Position numbers and translations under genes: made by a program. The notes beneath the pieces are model-generated. The model saw nothing but the letters and a program-made list of their open reading frames with translations. It was not told where the DNA came from and made no database searches. A DNA stretch of 64,000 bases from the NCBI GenBank assembly GCA_029207755.1, contig JARCOQ010000002.1, positions 53,905,172 through 53,969,171 on the forward strand, read 5' to 3'. The DNA is from Chamaea fasciata (lineage: Eukaryota; Chordata; Aves; Passeriformes; Sylviidae). Shown piece after piece: positions 10,901-20,005 of the stretch. How positions within the stretch are numbered: the stretch's first letter is position 1; each line of letters begins with the position of its first letter.

Positions 10901-12343
10901 CTCCATTGAAGAAATAGTAAATTTGGATTTTGTGTTTCCAATCATCTGTCTAATCCTGTTGTCACCTCTTAGGGAGTGCCTTGAAATTCTGCATCATCTC
11001 ACTTTGTAAACCTCGGGCCTCAGATAAAACGGGTCAGTGAGCTGAATGGGAGTAGGACACTGCGTCTGTTCATTAGCATCCCACCAGGGAAATGCTGAGG
11101 ATTGGCCCATGTAACTTTTCTGTTCTTTTGAAATATGGTCAGAGGAAATGTTAAGGTTGTGACTTCCTAATGGAGTTTGAGCATTAATTTGTTTATGTTT
11201 TGGTAGAGCCCGTTCTGGCTGGCTCCTTTGCCTTAGAGGATGCAGACTTGATCCACTTACTTTTGAGTGCTGTCTCTATAAAAACTGAAAGGAATTTTCA
11301 GGAATTTTAGGAATTTTCCTTGAGAAGCTGGAGAATGTGGGATTTAAACTCCTCCAGTAAAGTTCTTATTTGAGTCTTGGGCTCCTCTGTCAGGTTAAAC
11401 CCTCACATAACTAGACTGTCAAGGTAGGAGGGAAACATTGATTTAGAAGACAGTTGAAGCTGCCTGAGCATTTTGTGTAGGGATGCTGAATCTGTTGGTG
11501 CGTGGAGGTATGTCCTGAGAATGCTAATTATGGGATCTAGTCCTTTTGGAGACTCCTGCAGAGATGTCCAGTTACTGAGTTCTTAGTGAATGTGCAGACC
11601 AGTTGCTGGGCTGCTTGGTAGACTCCAAACTTTGGGGCTGCTTAGCACACACATTCAGCCTGTTTTAATAGCAGACTGGTTCTAGCACTGAGGCATGGCC
11701 ACACAATGTAAAACACTGGCTTCCATTCAGAGCTTGATCAGATAAAGGTTTTCAGGCATATTTGGATAAATTTTTCTTTTTCTCTGAATTTTTATGGTTT
11801 GCCTGAATTATTTTTTATCTAATATTTTAATCTGTTTTTGTATACTGACAGACCGTGATAATTTTCATTACTCCAAGTAGCTGTGAGTGCTAAATCAGTT
11901 CAAACTGTGCTTTGAAGATGAAAAGCTCTGTACTGAGTATATGAGTTATCAAGAGCCACCTACATAAATGGGCTTCTCTGGCAGAGCAGACTTTTACATT
12001 ACAGAATTCCTTCATCATGAGATGTTTTCCAGCTGTTACTGGAGAGTTTAATCTGTCCAAAGGATTTCAAGATTTGTTTTGATTTTAAATTGAAGTTCTG
12101 GTTGAGCTGTCTTGTTGAATTTGTCAATATACAGAACTGAAAGTTTTCTTGATTATGCCTTTTTCTCCAGATGTGCTTGCTCCTCAGTATCCTTGGCAGT
12201 CAACTGATATGTCAATGAACATGCTACCTCCTAATCATAGTAATGACTTCATGCTGGAACCTCCAGGACACAATAAAGAGAATGAAGATGATGTAGAAGT
12301 TATGTCAACAGACTCCTCAAGCAGCAGCAGTGACTCAGACTAG
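4842..12343 (+). CDS. MED4: Mediator of RNA polymerase II transcription subunit 4 (seven coding exons)
   Basis: MED4 is a middle-module subunit of the nuclear Mediator complex, which relays activator signals to RNA polymerase II. Coding exons are 4842-4993, 7102-7168, 7520-7690, 8065-8122, 9136-9222, 10000-10131 and 12171-12343. All introns are GT-AG, phases agree throughout, and the sum is 840 nt (279 residues plus stop); human MED4 has 270. Residues from about 34 onward align almost without gaps to the human protein as I know it. That part comprises the conserved 'LEDLE' start, a long coiled coil (about 74-150), the '[20 protein letters not shown]' core (about 151-170) and an acidic, serine-rich tail ending SSSSSSDSD. 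The first 33 residues are lineage-specific: eight alanines, then six Gly-Ala pairs, then a Gly run. The start at 4842 has C at -3 but G at +4. The ATG two codons later (4848) has a better context and could be used instead. Confidence 0.95.
4851..4910 (+). repeat. GCG and GGGGCC coding microsatellite in MED4 exon 1
   Basis: Seven GCG codons (4851-4871) and a GCA are followed at 4875 by GGA GCC, four GGG GCC units and GGA GCA. The hexanucleotide GGGGCC is in frame and encodes alternating Gly and Ala. Tract length is likely polymorphic. Confidence 0.92.
4994..7101 (+). other. MED4 intron 1
   Basis: GT-AG intron of 2.1 kb. Its first 280 bases are still CpG island. It contains T-runs at about 5,841-5,870 and no coding or RNA gene that I recognise. 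Confidence 0.85.
7102..7168 (+). CDS. MED4: MED4 coding exon 2 (residues 51-73)
   Basis: Acceptor is TTTCAG|GG and donor is CAG|GTAAGC. Encodes [20 protein letters not shown] and the next three residues (ESQ), matching the human exon with a few substitutions. Ends in phase 0. Confidence 0.95.
7520..7690 (+). CDS. MED4: MED4 coding exon 3 (residues 74-130)
   Basis: Acceptor is CAATAG|AT and donor is CTG|GTAAGT. 57 codons, phase 0 at both ends. Encodes the main coiled coil, including [20 protein letters not shown] and [12 protein letters not shown], nearly identical to mammalian MED4. Confidence 0.95.
8065..8122 (+). CDS. MED4: MED4 coding exon 4 (residues 131-150)
   Basis: Acceptor is AACTAG|GC and donor is AAAAG|GTGAGT. 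Encodes [19 protein letters not shown], the end of the coiled coil. The Gly150 codon is split after its first base. Confidence 0.95.
8544..8654. repeat. T/G homopolymer-rich tract in MED4 intron 4
   Basis: About 110 bases built almost only of T and G runs, including G8 (8554-8561), G7 (8592-8598), G4 and G6 blocks separated by T runs. The plus (transcribed RNA) strand therefore has strong G-quadruplex potential. It closes with a T-run and CAG resembling a splice acceptor, but no conserved coding sequence follows. Confidence 0.85.
9136..9222 (+). CDS. MED4: MED4 coding exon 5 (residues 150-178)
   Basis: Acceptor is TTCCAG|GT and donor is CCAG|GTAACT. Encodes [20 protein letters not shown] followed by CAPLTWVP, the most conserved block of the family and identical to human as far as I can recall. 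Phase 1 at both ends. Confidence 0.96.
10000..10131 (+). CDS. MED4: MED4 coding exon 6 (residues 179-223)
   Basis: Acceptor is CTTAAAG|GG and donor is CCAG|GTAAGT. Encodes [20 protein letters not shown], then [15 protein letters not shown] and AAGRLP, which is proline- and asparagine-rich and probably flexible. Phase 1 at both ends. Confidence 0.96.
10132..12170 (+). other. MED4 intron 6
   Basis: GT-AG intron of 2.0 kb. No repeat, RNA gene or extra exon is evident. The longest open frames are short and end at random positions. Confidence 0.85.
12171..12343 (+). CDS. MED4: MED4 terminal coding exon 7 (residues 223-279 and stop)
   Basis: Acceptor is TCTCCAG|AT. Encodes [20 protein letters not shown], a [13 protein letters not shown] stretch and the acidic serine tail, and ends in TAG at 12341-12343. 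The tail has the look of casein kinase 2 substrates. Confidence 0.96.
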
Positions 12344-12866
12344 GTATGAGGGGGTATCCCTAGTAGACCTTTCCTGTGGTGAAGGTAGGTTAGATGCTGT
12401 TTGTCACAAACTGCAAATCCTTTTGTTACACCAGCAGCCCTGTGTAGGGAGAAGATAACAGCTGGCTCAGAAATAGGGTGACTAATTTAAAACCATGGAC
12501 TACAGAATTGTTTTTTTCCTATTAGATGTTCTGGGAGCTGGGAGGAATGTCTGAGAGCTGTCTGCTGGGGGAGAGATGTCAGATTTTCAGTGATTGTGTA
12601 AATTTATGTTTGCAGGAGATGTGTAAATATATATTTATATATATGTATTTACTATACATTAGATGACATAAGTTCCTGGGAAAAAAAGGTGTAAGGGGAA
12701 TCCCCTTGTATGTTTGTTAGTAACTTTACTCTTTTGATGATAGCCTTTTCTATGCCACAGAAATGAAACACGAAGTTTGTAATTTTAGTATCTTTTTTTT
12801 GTTACTGCCTAAATCCATGTTCTTGATCATCTGTGTATCAAGAACAAAATTATGGCAATAAGGTGT

Positions 12867-12872
12867 AATAAA
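12867..12872 (+). terminator. MED4: MED4 polyadenylation signal, proximal
   Basis: A canonical AATAAA, 524 bases after the stop codon and followed by a T-rich stretch. Confidence 0.65.
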
Positions 12873-12915
12873 AGAGTTTGTAATTATTGTAATATATAAT
12901 GAATGATTTGTCATA

Positions 12916-12921
12916 AATAAA
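12916..12921 (+). terminator. MED4: MED4 polyadenylation signal, distal
   Basis: A second AATAAA 44 bases beyond the first terminator's end. Either or both may be used; I cannot rank them from sequence. Confidence 0.5.
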
Positions 12922-12997
12922 CTCAACTTTGATCTAACTTCAATTTTCTAAACTTGAATCTTAGGTGAGTTGCCATGTAACTTCAATGCTCAGCACA

Positions 12998-13700
12998 TTT
13001 TATCCGAGTATATGGTTGAATTCTGATTGAGTTTCAGAAATTTGTACTTCATTTTCCCCTATGCAAAATGCCCAGTCAGCATTAGAAGCAGCTGAGGAGG
13101 AGTCAGAAGTGGAAAGCCTGTCCTTCCTTTTCAGGTGAACCCTTCCAGGTACAAAGTTGGGCAGACCCTGAGGCAGCAAGTGCTCACCCACGAGGCTGTC
13201 CCAAATACTTGGTAAAGTGTCCTGGGACCTTGGAGGTGACACACTCTGGGGCATGCTGCAGGCTTTGCTCCTTTCAGGTTAAAGTGCTCAAGGATTTTTT
13301 TGTTCTTGTCATCTATAATTTTTTCATCTGCTGATTTGTTTACTTCAGCAGTTGCATTTCCTGCATCAGCTGCAATGTTACTTTGTCTTTTCAAAGGCAC
13401 TTCCCTTGGGTTTCTTTTCCTTGTTCTGTTTTGCCTAAGGAGTCATTTTATGACAGCTGCTTTTCTCTTACATAACCCTCTGATAAAACTTCGAAGACTC
13501 ATGTGACCTGTTGCTCCTGGCAGTTACAGGATTCTGTCCTGCAGCATGGCTTCCTGCAGTACAGATCACAATTCTCTTCCCTCTTCCATTTTGTAGATTT
13601 CTCACAGGAAGTATCTCATGCATCAGGTAATTCCTCCTTTGCTCAAGTAATCTTTCAAACATTGCTGCCAGTAATGCTGCCACCTGGGACCAACATGTAT
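12998..13700 (-). pseudogene. Unidentified frameshifted coding-like relic, minus strand
   Basis: On the minus strand, three successive open segments in different frames read like one protein interrupted by indels. From right to left, a segment over about 13,683-13,468 (71 codons) ends in a stop. A second over about 13,400-13,250 includes DKNKKILEHFNLKGAKPAA. A third over 13,254-13,000 (84 codons) runs through MPQSVSPPRSQDTLPSIWD, LLPQGLPNFVPGRVHLKRKD and STSDSSSAASNADWAFC before a stop. The switch near 13,250 is abrupt and both sides have disordered-protein composition, which suggests a lost frame rather than chance. I do not recognise the protein. No poly-A tail (T-run on the plus strand) is visible at the expected left end, so a retrocopy origin is not shown. 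It could also be a chance set of open frames. Confidence 0.35.
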
Positions 13701-16642
13701 AAATCCCCCCATAAGGATGTAGAAAGTAGGACTTAAGTCACATTCAATCACATAATATGGGGCAGTGGCTTTTGTTTTCAGAGAAATGGGGAATTTGGTT
13801 TTGTCTCAGCTGTTCCTTCTAGAAATATTTTCAGAGTTATTAAACTGTCACCTCTTTCACAGTCTAAAGTTATTCATATGCGTACATATTGTAACCTTTA
13901 TTCAGCATCACGTTTTCCTCTTGGCTGCTTATCTCCAATGTCTTTCCTCTTTAATTCACATTAATCCCAATACATGTGCCCTGTCTACTAAACCTTGCCT
14001 ATCCCTTTTCTAGCTCACACTAGTTTTTGTCTTAAAACATGTGTGATCAGAATCATACACAATATTACAAAATGGAGTTTCTTAATGCTTTGTATAATGG
14101 GATTGGTATTTTCTTTCTAAATGCTCCTAACACATCACACAGACACAGTTCACCAGTCTCTTTTATCTTCTAATTTAGAAGGACATTCTTGAAACAAAAT
14201 ACAAAAATATGTAATACTCACGGGAAGTGTAGTGTTACAGTCTACCCAAAACTCTTCTATGGCTGTATCAAGTAATTCACCAACTGAAATACTGTGGAGG
14301 TGGGTGATTGTTTCCAGACGTAAGAGGGAACTGAAGCAATGACCACTTCTTTTCCTGGGTTACTAGGTACTCTAGTAAAGGATTCAATGGGACCAATGTA
14401 TTACATCTAAGAAATAGGTAAGGCAAAAGCTCTGCCCACTGTTCAATTGGCATAAAATCGAACTCTGGGTATTAGATGCACCCTAATCAGTCTCCTTGCA
14501 TGAGTGCTCCAAACTATGTACAGTTCAGGAGTATGTTTCTCAATGCTGGCTAACTGTAATGCCATTTTAGGTGAATTCTGTCAGTTACAAGCAGTTTAGT
14601 GACCCATGATATGGTAACAGTGTTCTGTTATTCAGTGGCTTAGATATGTACATAATAGATTTTCCTATCTAGAAAAAGTACTAAAAATCAAAGTAAAGAC
14701 TTAGTTGAAAGGACTGAGTCATGGAAGCTAAAATCGCCTGAGAACCACATTTGGAGGGGTGGGAAGTATAAATGTGTGATACATACAGACAAAGTTTTTG
14801 AAGTTGGGGATTGCTGACAGCTGGTTGCAGTAATGCACTGTGGTCTTTTAATTGGTCCATTTAGAAAGGATACAGAAATGCTGACATATGGAGATACTCT
14901 TTGTGTCCTCATTTCGGTGTCTACTTGTGTATTCACAATGAATATAACCATTAACAAAATATGCCAAGGAAGTATTTATTGCAGGACAGACCATTTTACA
15001 GCAGTCCCTGTTCTCTCATCAGGACCTAGATGTTCTCTAAAATTTAAAGTAATACTAAATAATTTAATTTCTATTCTTCGTTATTCTTTGTGACAGATGG
15101 GCAGGACATCTGTCAACTCTTCCTACAGCTTCTCTGTTGACAGCTGAACAAAATAATTTTCAGTGTACATAAGGTTGCTTTCAGGAAGCAAATCTCCACT
15201 TCTGAATAGAAAAATAAGCTTTTTTACAAAGGTACAGTAGCAAAGGAATTTTTGGTGGTATTTCCTGTTTCAAGACTGATGTGTAATGTTACTTCTTTAC
15301 TTCAGAGAACGGGCGTCTGTCCTAAGAAAAGTTGCACATAATTAATACTTCAAACTCTAAGCAGGAGGATTGCCAGGGGCAGTAGCATCCTTATGGCTCA
15401 TCACTCTGTTTCTCAGCAGGAAGAGCCATCTCCATTTAAAAAAATGTATGTACGAAGTGAGGAAGAGCTTTAAGCCCTTCAAGTTGATTTCTTTTAAGAA
15501 CTGAGAAGTCATTTCATAATTTCAGGCGATCTTACTCCCTCAGTATTGTGCCTGTGTTTTATTCAAAAGAAATTAAAGATATCTTACAACATTTTTGTAG
15601 AGTGAGTATATGTAAAGGAAATAGATAAGAGATGTGCTATAAAAGAGCCCTGACAAGGGAAAAAAGATCCAATTAGTAATTCCTTTAAAAGTTATATCCT
15701 AAAATTAATTGCTGATATCTTAGTGACTACAGCTGGAAATAATCAAAATTAGTTAACAGATTCTAGAAAAATTAAAAATATGAACTCCTTGGTTTTGTAT
15801 GTAGTTGGGTACTATAATTTCATTCACTAACAACTTGGTTATTTAATCAAACTGAGAATTCACCATTTTACCAAATCTCAATAGCCAGTCAGACAGAATT
15901 ACACCTATCTGTGCTGTGTAATACTGACAACCCTTTTTAGCCACATTTTTGCCATGGAACTACACCTATAAATGAGATTTGTGTCAGCCTCGCACAAATG
16001 GTAGAGTGTAGGCACCTCTCTATTCCAAGAGTTCAGTAACAAATTCAGATCAATTGCAGAGATCTGAGTCATTTCTATAGATAAATTCAGTGTACCTGAG
16101 GCTCTGAACAGAACTCTGTTATGAAAGCAACTAGCAAGAAGGGTCAGGGAATTTTGATTCCCTGCAATAAGTCATGACAATCTTTTCACATTTATAATAC
16201 TCTTTTGATTTTCAAGTATATACTGCTGTCTGCGGGAAAAAAAGGCATTGTCTACTAAATGAAACTTTTGTTCATGACAGTAGCTTCATAACTGAAGCTA
16301 AGAGACAAGGCTAACTTTTAAAATTGGTCCAATAATTGCAGGAAGGCAGATTTAAATGAGTAAGTTTTGCTGCAACTGCTATTAATTGAGTAAGCTTCCC
16401 TGGCTAGTGCTGACTTCCAAATGGCTGGTCATCAATATGAAGATTAACCAGATAAAACACTGAGTTTCCTGTAAAAGCAAACGTTAATTGTTAACTACAA
16501 AACCTAGAAATGGGTCTGGAATGAGAGACAACTGTCGTTTGAAATACGGGAAAGTTAGCATGTTCTTCTTATATCTTTTTTTCTTCCACACCAAAAAAAG
16601 CAGGTCCATCCTTTAGTTTGTTACATAACATACAATTTGCTT
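13701..16642. other. Convergent intergenic region between MED4 and NUDT15
   Basis: It includes the 3' UTR of NUDT15 (minus strand), whose end is uncertain. Candidate minus-strand polyadenylation signals are ATTAAA at 15842-15847 and AATAAA at 15558-15563. Otherwise I see only AT-rich unique-looking sequence, without tRNA-like or further coding structure. Confidence 0.5.
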
Positions 16643-16788
16643 TTACTCTAATTGGTGACTTCCCGTGTACCCCTTGAGATGATCGAACTCTTCTGTAAAG
16701 GGATTGTAACCTTGCTCTCGTAAACAGCATAAGGCCCAGAACAGTTGATCTGCTGGAGGAAATTCATCCCATTTGACCCATTCCCAGC
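16643..16788 (-). CDS. NUDT15: NUDT15 coding exon 3 (residues 116-163 and stop)
   Basis: On the minus strand the acceptor is TTTCTCCTGCAG|GC. Encodes [31 protein letters not shown] and a C-terminus ending YTGSHQLE before TAA. Homology to the human exon is clear although codon composition is AT-rich. Cys136 and Cys137 are adjacent. Confidence 0.93.
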
Positions 16789-17757
16789 CTGCAGGAGAAA
16801 AAAGAAAAAAAAAAAAAAAGATCAGAGTATAGAGTTAAGACATGATCCAAGGAAACAGCATAAAGCTGTGGCAGGGGAAGTTTAGGCTGGATGTTAGGAA
16901 GAGGTGGTGGGGCACTGGAATAGCTTCCATAGTGCAGCCTGACAGAGCTCAAGGATTGTTTGGACAACCTTCTCAGCCACAAGGTTAGATTCCTGAGGTT
17001 GCCCCGTGCAGGGCCAGGAATGGTATTTAATGATGCTTGGGGGTCCCTTCCAACTCAGGATATTCTTTGTTTCTGTGATATAACAATTCTTCCTCTGCGA
17101 GTCTAGATAGATCATACAGAATACAAAGACACATTCTCTGTTGCATACAGTCATTTTGCCTGAGCAGCTTTTTTGTTTCCAAAAGAAGCTGTGGTTGCTC
17201 CATCCCTGGGAGCCTTCAAGGCCAGGCTGGATGGAGCTTGGAGCCACCTGATCTAGTGGGACACATGGGAGGTGTCCCTGCCCGCGGCACGTGGCTTAGA
17301 ACTAGATCATTACTCACCCTCGTTCTTGTCGGGCTCCTGGTTGCGCGGCTCGGCGCCGGGCTCGGCCTCGCCCTTCATGAGCACGGTGACATAGTGGTAG
17401 TGCTGGGACGCGCACACCGCGTTCACGGCCGACGCGAACCGCACGTGGCGCAGCCGCAGCGCCGCCTCCTCCAGCGTCTCCCGCGCCGCGCACTCCGCCA
17501 GGCTCTCCCTGAGGGCGGGCAAGGGAAGGCAAGGCACAGCCGCCTCAGGGCACGGCGGGGCAAGGAAGGCCAGGGCGGGGAGGGAGGACGTGGGGCTCCT
17601 ACCCGAACTCCAGGTGGCCTCCGGGGAGCTGGTAGGTGCCGGCGCCCAGCGCGCCTTTCCGCTTGCCCAGGAGGATGCAGTTGGGGTGCGCGGCGCTGGT
17701 GACCACCACCCCCACGCCGACCCCGGGCCGCCGCGGCTGCACAGCCTCCCCGCCCAT
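16643..17757 (-). CDS. NUDT15: Nucleotide triphosphate diphosphatase NUDT15 (three coding exons)
   Basis: NUDT15 (MTH2) is a Nudix hydrolase that removes pyrophosphate from (deoxy)nucleoside triphosphates, including oxidised and thiopurine forms. Minus-strand coding exons are 17757-17603, 17508-17318 and 16788-16643. All introns are GT-AG, phases agree, and the sum is 492 nt (163 residues plus stop; human 164). The GVGVGVVV strand lies at residues 12-19. The Nudix box spans Gly47 to Glu66 (G-x5-E-x7-RE-x2-EE) with Glu62, Glu65 and Glu66 as probable metal ligands. Residues 117-143 match the human WEWV...EQGY segment. The ATG at 17757 has a strong context (G at -3 and +4). No upstream in-frame ATG is needed. 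Residue 136 is Cys where human has Arg139. Exons 1 and 2 are very GC-rich and exon 3 is AT-rich. The gene converges with MED4 and diverges from SUCLA2. Confidence 0.94.
16802..16819. repeat. A-rich run behind the NUDT15 exon 3 acceptor
   Basis: An interrupted A-run on the plus strand gives a long polypyrimidine tract on the transcribed minus strand, directly upstream of the exon 3 acceptor. Confidence 0.7.
16868..17085 (+). mobile_element. CR1 LINE 3' end in NUDT15 intron 2, antisense to the gene
   Basis: The CR1 pattern is clear. It includes 'ggcaggggaagtttaggctg', 'gaggtggtggggcactggaa', 'gccccgtgcagggccagga', 'gggtcccttccaactcagga', and the terminal TTCTGTGATA. It is plus-oriented while NUDT15 is transcribed from the minus strand. 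Confidence 0.85.
17186..17309 (+). mobile_element. CR1 LINE fragment abutting NUDT15 exon 2
   Basis: A CR1 segment runs 'ctccatccctgggagccttc', 'aaggccaggctggatggagc', 'acctgatctagtgggacaca', 'ctgcccgcggcacgtggctt', 'agaactagatcat'. It stops abruptly, lacking its usual 3' terminus, about nine bases short of the last exon 2 base (17318 on the minus strand). It may be a second insertion or a displaced part of an older copy. Confidence 0.8.
17318..17508 (-). CDS. NUDT15: NUDT15 coding exon 2 (residues 52-116)
   Basis: Acceptor is CCCTCAG|GG and donor is GAGG|GTGAGT. Encodes the second half of the Nudix box (E53, R61, E62, E65, E66), then [12 protein letters not shown] and a variable acidic linker ending EPDKNEG. 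Very GC-rich. Confidence 0.95.
17603..17757 (-). CDS. NUDT15: NUDT15 coding exon 1 (residues 1-52)
   Basis: Starts at ATG 17757 and encodes [41 protein letters not shown] and HLEFG. Donor is TTCGG|GTAGGA. The KRKG and [10 protein letters not shown] motifs are diagnostic for NUDT15. Confidence 0.95.
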
Positions 17758-17816
17758 GGCAGCCCCGGGCGCTCGGCGAGGCTCCGTCCCGCCGGGGGCG
17801 GGCGGGCGCGGGTCCT

Positions 17817-17824
17817 CCAATCAG
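17817..17824. promoter_or_regulatory. CCAAT box (NF-Y type) upstream of NUDT15
   Basis: CCAATCAG on the plus strand matches the NF-Y core and lies inside the CpG island, 60 bases from the start codon. NF-Y sites work in either orientation. Confidence 0.5.
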
Positions 17825-19749
17825 GGCTTGGGATGCCGGGTTTTGGGAGGCCCTTGGCAGGGGGATGTGTCCGGAGCGCGCAAGATGCGCGTGGTGGCAA
17901 GGTTCCAAGGCAGGCTCGAGGAGGAGTGCCGTGTCCTGCAGTTTGGCTTGGGTTCCTCGCCTCTGAATGCGCAGGGACTTGAGAGGTCACCGGGAACAGA
18001 AAAGGCGTTTGTGCGAATGGGGGGCAGCTGAAAACTAAAAAGATACGACTCGGTTTTTGAAGGTCAGGGAGCCAGTCGGTCATTGACTGCAGATTCGTTC
18101 GGAATTTTAAAAGTGGCCCTTCTTTGGTTAGCCCACAGTTTCTGGTCTGTGAAGTCTAGCTCTGAAGCGTCACGTTGGAATTATTTAAAAAGGAAACTAC
18201 AAGCTTAGCTGAACAGAGCTCCACAGGCGGAGCAACAGTTCCTGACTGATAAAGAAGAAATAACAGTTTCTGCTGGCAAATACTTACCTTCATCCTCACA
18301 TTTTTATAAATTACAGAGATATGTAGAATACAAGATACAAGCTTTCATTTTCTTTATACACAACTGTAAAGTTTGTCAGATTTTCCCCTTCTTCAGGCTA
18401 TTGATCACAAAAGAGAGAGGAGTTTTTTATTTGCAGACCTTTCAAATTGGTTTTGGGTTTCTCTTTTTATTTGGTTGGTTTTGGGATTTTTGTTGGTAAG
18501 GTTTTAAAATATCTATGTGCAAATGGTTTTATTTACATATGAAGGTCACAGGGCCAAACTGGCTGAAACTCAGTCACGTTTTCTGGGATGAGTTTTCTGG
18601 GGTTTAACTGCCTGAAGTGGCTCAATACAGCATCAGATGGGTCCCAGTGTCGGCATGAAGGGCATGTCAGGAGCGAATAGCTGGGCATGCTAGAAGCAAG
18701 GTTGCCCGTTTGACAGTGTTTGGCTCTGCTGCGTAACTGTGATGTCAGCCCATACCCTGAATCACTGACGTTAGAAAATAATAGCAATAATAACAGTGTT
18801 AAATAATCTTGGGCAAATTGCCAAGCTAACAAGGTTCTTCATAAACCAAGCTCATTCATTTGTATCTGTCTCCCCAGTACAGCTGGAGTATCCTAATCTC
18901 CAGGTGAAACACCAGACGTATCAGTTATATCACTTCTGTATTTACATTTTAAGAAGACAGTGATCTTAAAAAAGCCAGATCAAACACTCCTTCTCACCCA
19001 CGAAGCTCATTTTGGTCCAATCCGTTAAAACCCCACAGAGTCATTTACCTGAACAATGAAAATATTCTACTTTCTGTGTACACCATTTTCCTGTACCTTT
19101 TACCAAACAGCATTTAGTAACAAGTCTTGAGAGTGAGTCACTGTCATTCTACTGATTTATTTTTAAATACCAAAAAAAAAAAAAAAAGAATTTCACATGG
19201 TCATTATGTTGTTTACTATATTTGCAGGATACAGTTCAATGAAAATATTATATGAAGATGATGATGTACAGTATAAGAAGTATGTTTTTACAAACAATAC
19301 ATTTTTATTTTGTCAGTACGCTAAGATTTTCCCTTCCTGTCTACCATCCTCTTGATCACAACAAAGATGAGAAGTATTACCCTTTTACAAAACTTTAAAA
19401 TGGCTAATTTTTTGCTAAGGTTTTGAAATCTGGTTGTATGCAGATGTTTAGATTTGTTTCAATTTTTTCACTTTACATTTGTGATCATTAATATAAAGAA
19501 TACGGTATGAAAATAAGCATTTTGTTGACTGAATCTGTTCCAATTGGTTTCATTCTAGGATTTATTTAGGACATGCCTATGCAGCCAGGTTTTGCAGATC
19601 ATGAAGTAGATATAGGCTGTTTTTCTGAGTTTGGTGGTGAGCAGACATCCACAGAAGAAAGATATGGGAATAAACCAAGAATGAGAAAGTAGCAAAATCC
19701 TCTGCCACAGTAATATGTTGAAAAGCTTGCAAGATTATGATTTATGTGC

Positions 19750-20005
19750 ACTTGTAAACTAATAACATTAATTTAGAAGTAAATTAATAAATACTTATTA
19801 TTAATATAAATAGTCAAGTACTAATAATTTAATTAAATATTAAATAGTAATTATTACTAAATTATAATAATTAATAACAGATAATTATCTAACTGATATA
19901 TAAAATATTATTATCATCAATTCTTATATTAATAATGGGTATTATTAATTAGTATATGCAAATATTAATAAACAAGTTATTGTAAACTTGTTTATTAATA
20001 TTTCA
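19750..20005. repeat. AT-rich low-complexity tract
   Basis: About 250 bases made nearly entirely of A and T, with recurrent ATTAATAAT-like words. At its right end lies a perfect inverted repeat described separately. Confidence 0.85.
19960..20003. repeat. Perfect 19-bp inverted repeat (hairpin)
   Basis: The left arm AAATATTAATAAACAAGTT (19960-19978) and its exact reverse complement (19985-20003) are separated by the six bases ATTGTA. Pairing is perfect over 19 bp and ends on both sides. Confidence 0.95.

Larger units (their letters stand above)
12344..12935 (+). other. MED4: MED4 3' UTR
   Basis: Untranslated AT-rich sequence following the stop codon, with a short TATATA run near 12,628-12,645. 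It ends at one of two AATAAA signals. No other gene is visible. Confidence 0.7.
17320..17900. promoter_or_regulatory. NUDT15: CpG-island promoter of NUDT15
   Basis: A CpG-dense region covers exons 1-2 and the 5' flank. A consensus CCAAT box (CCAATCAG, read on the plus strand) lies at 17817-17824, about 60 bases upstream of the start codon. GC boxes (GGGGGCGGG) sit around 17,795-17,803. No TATA box is visible. Confidence 0.7.

Noticed and set aside
17599..17820. Longer NUDT15 N-terminus starting at 17820
   Set aside because: The codon at 17820 is TTG, not ATG. The ATG at 17757 has a strong context and gives a protein of family length.
17310..18083. A 257-codon minus-strand open frame covering NUDT15 exon 2 and beyond
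   Set aside because: It reads through intron 1 and the 5' flank in a GC-rich CpG island where stops are rare. The conserved NUDT15 protein requires splicing between 17603 and 17508.
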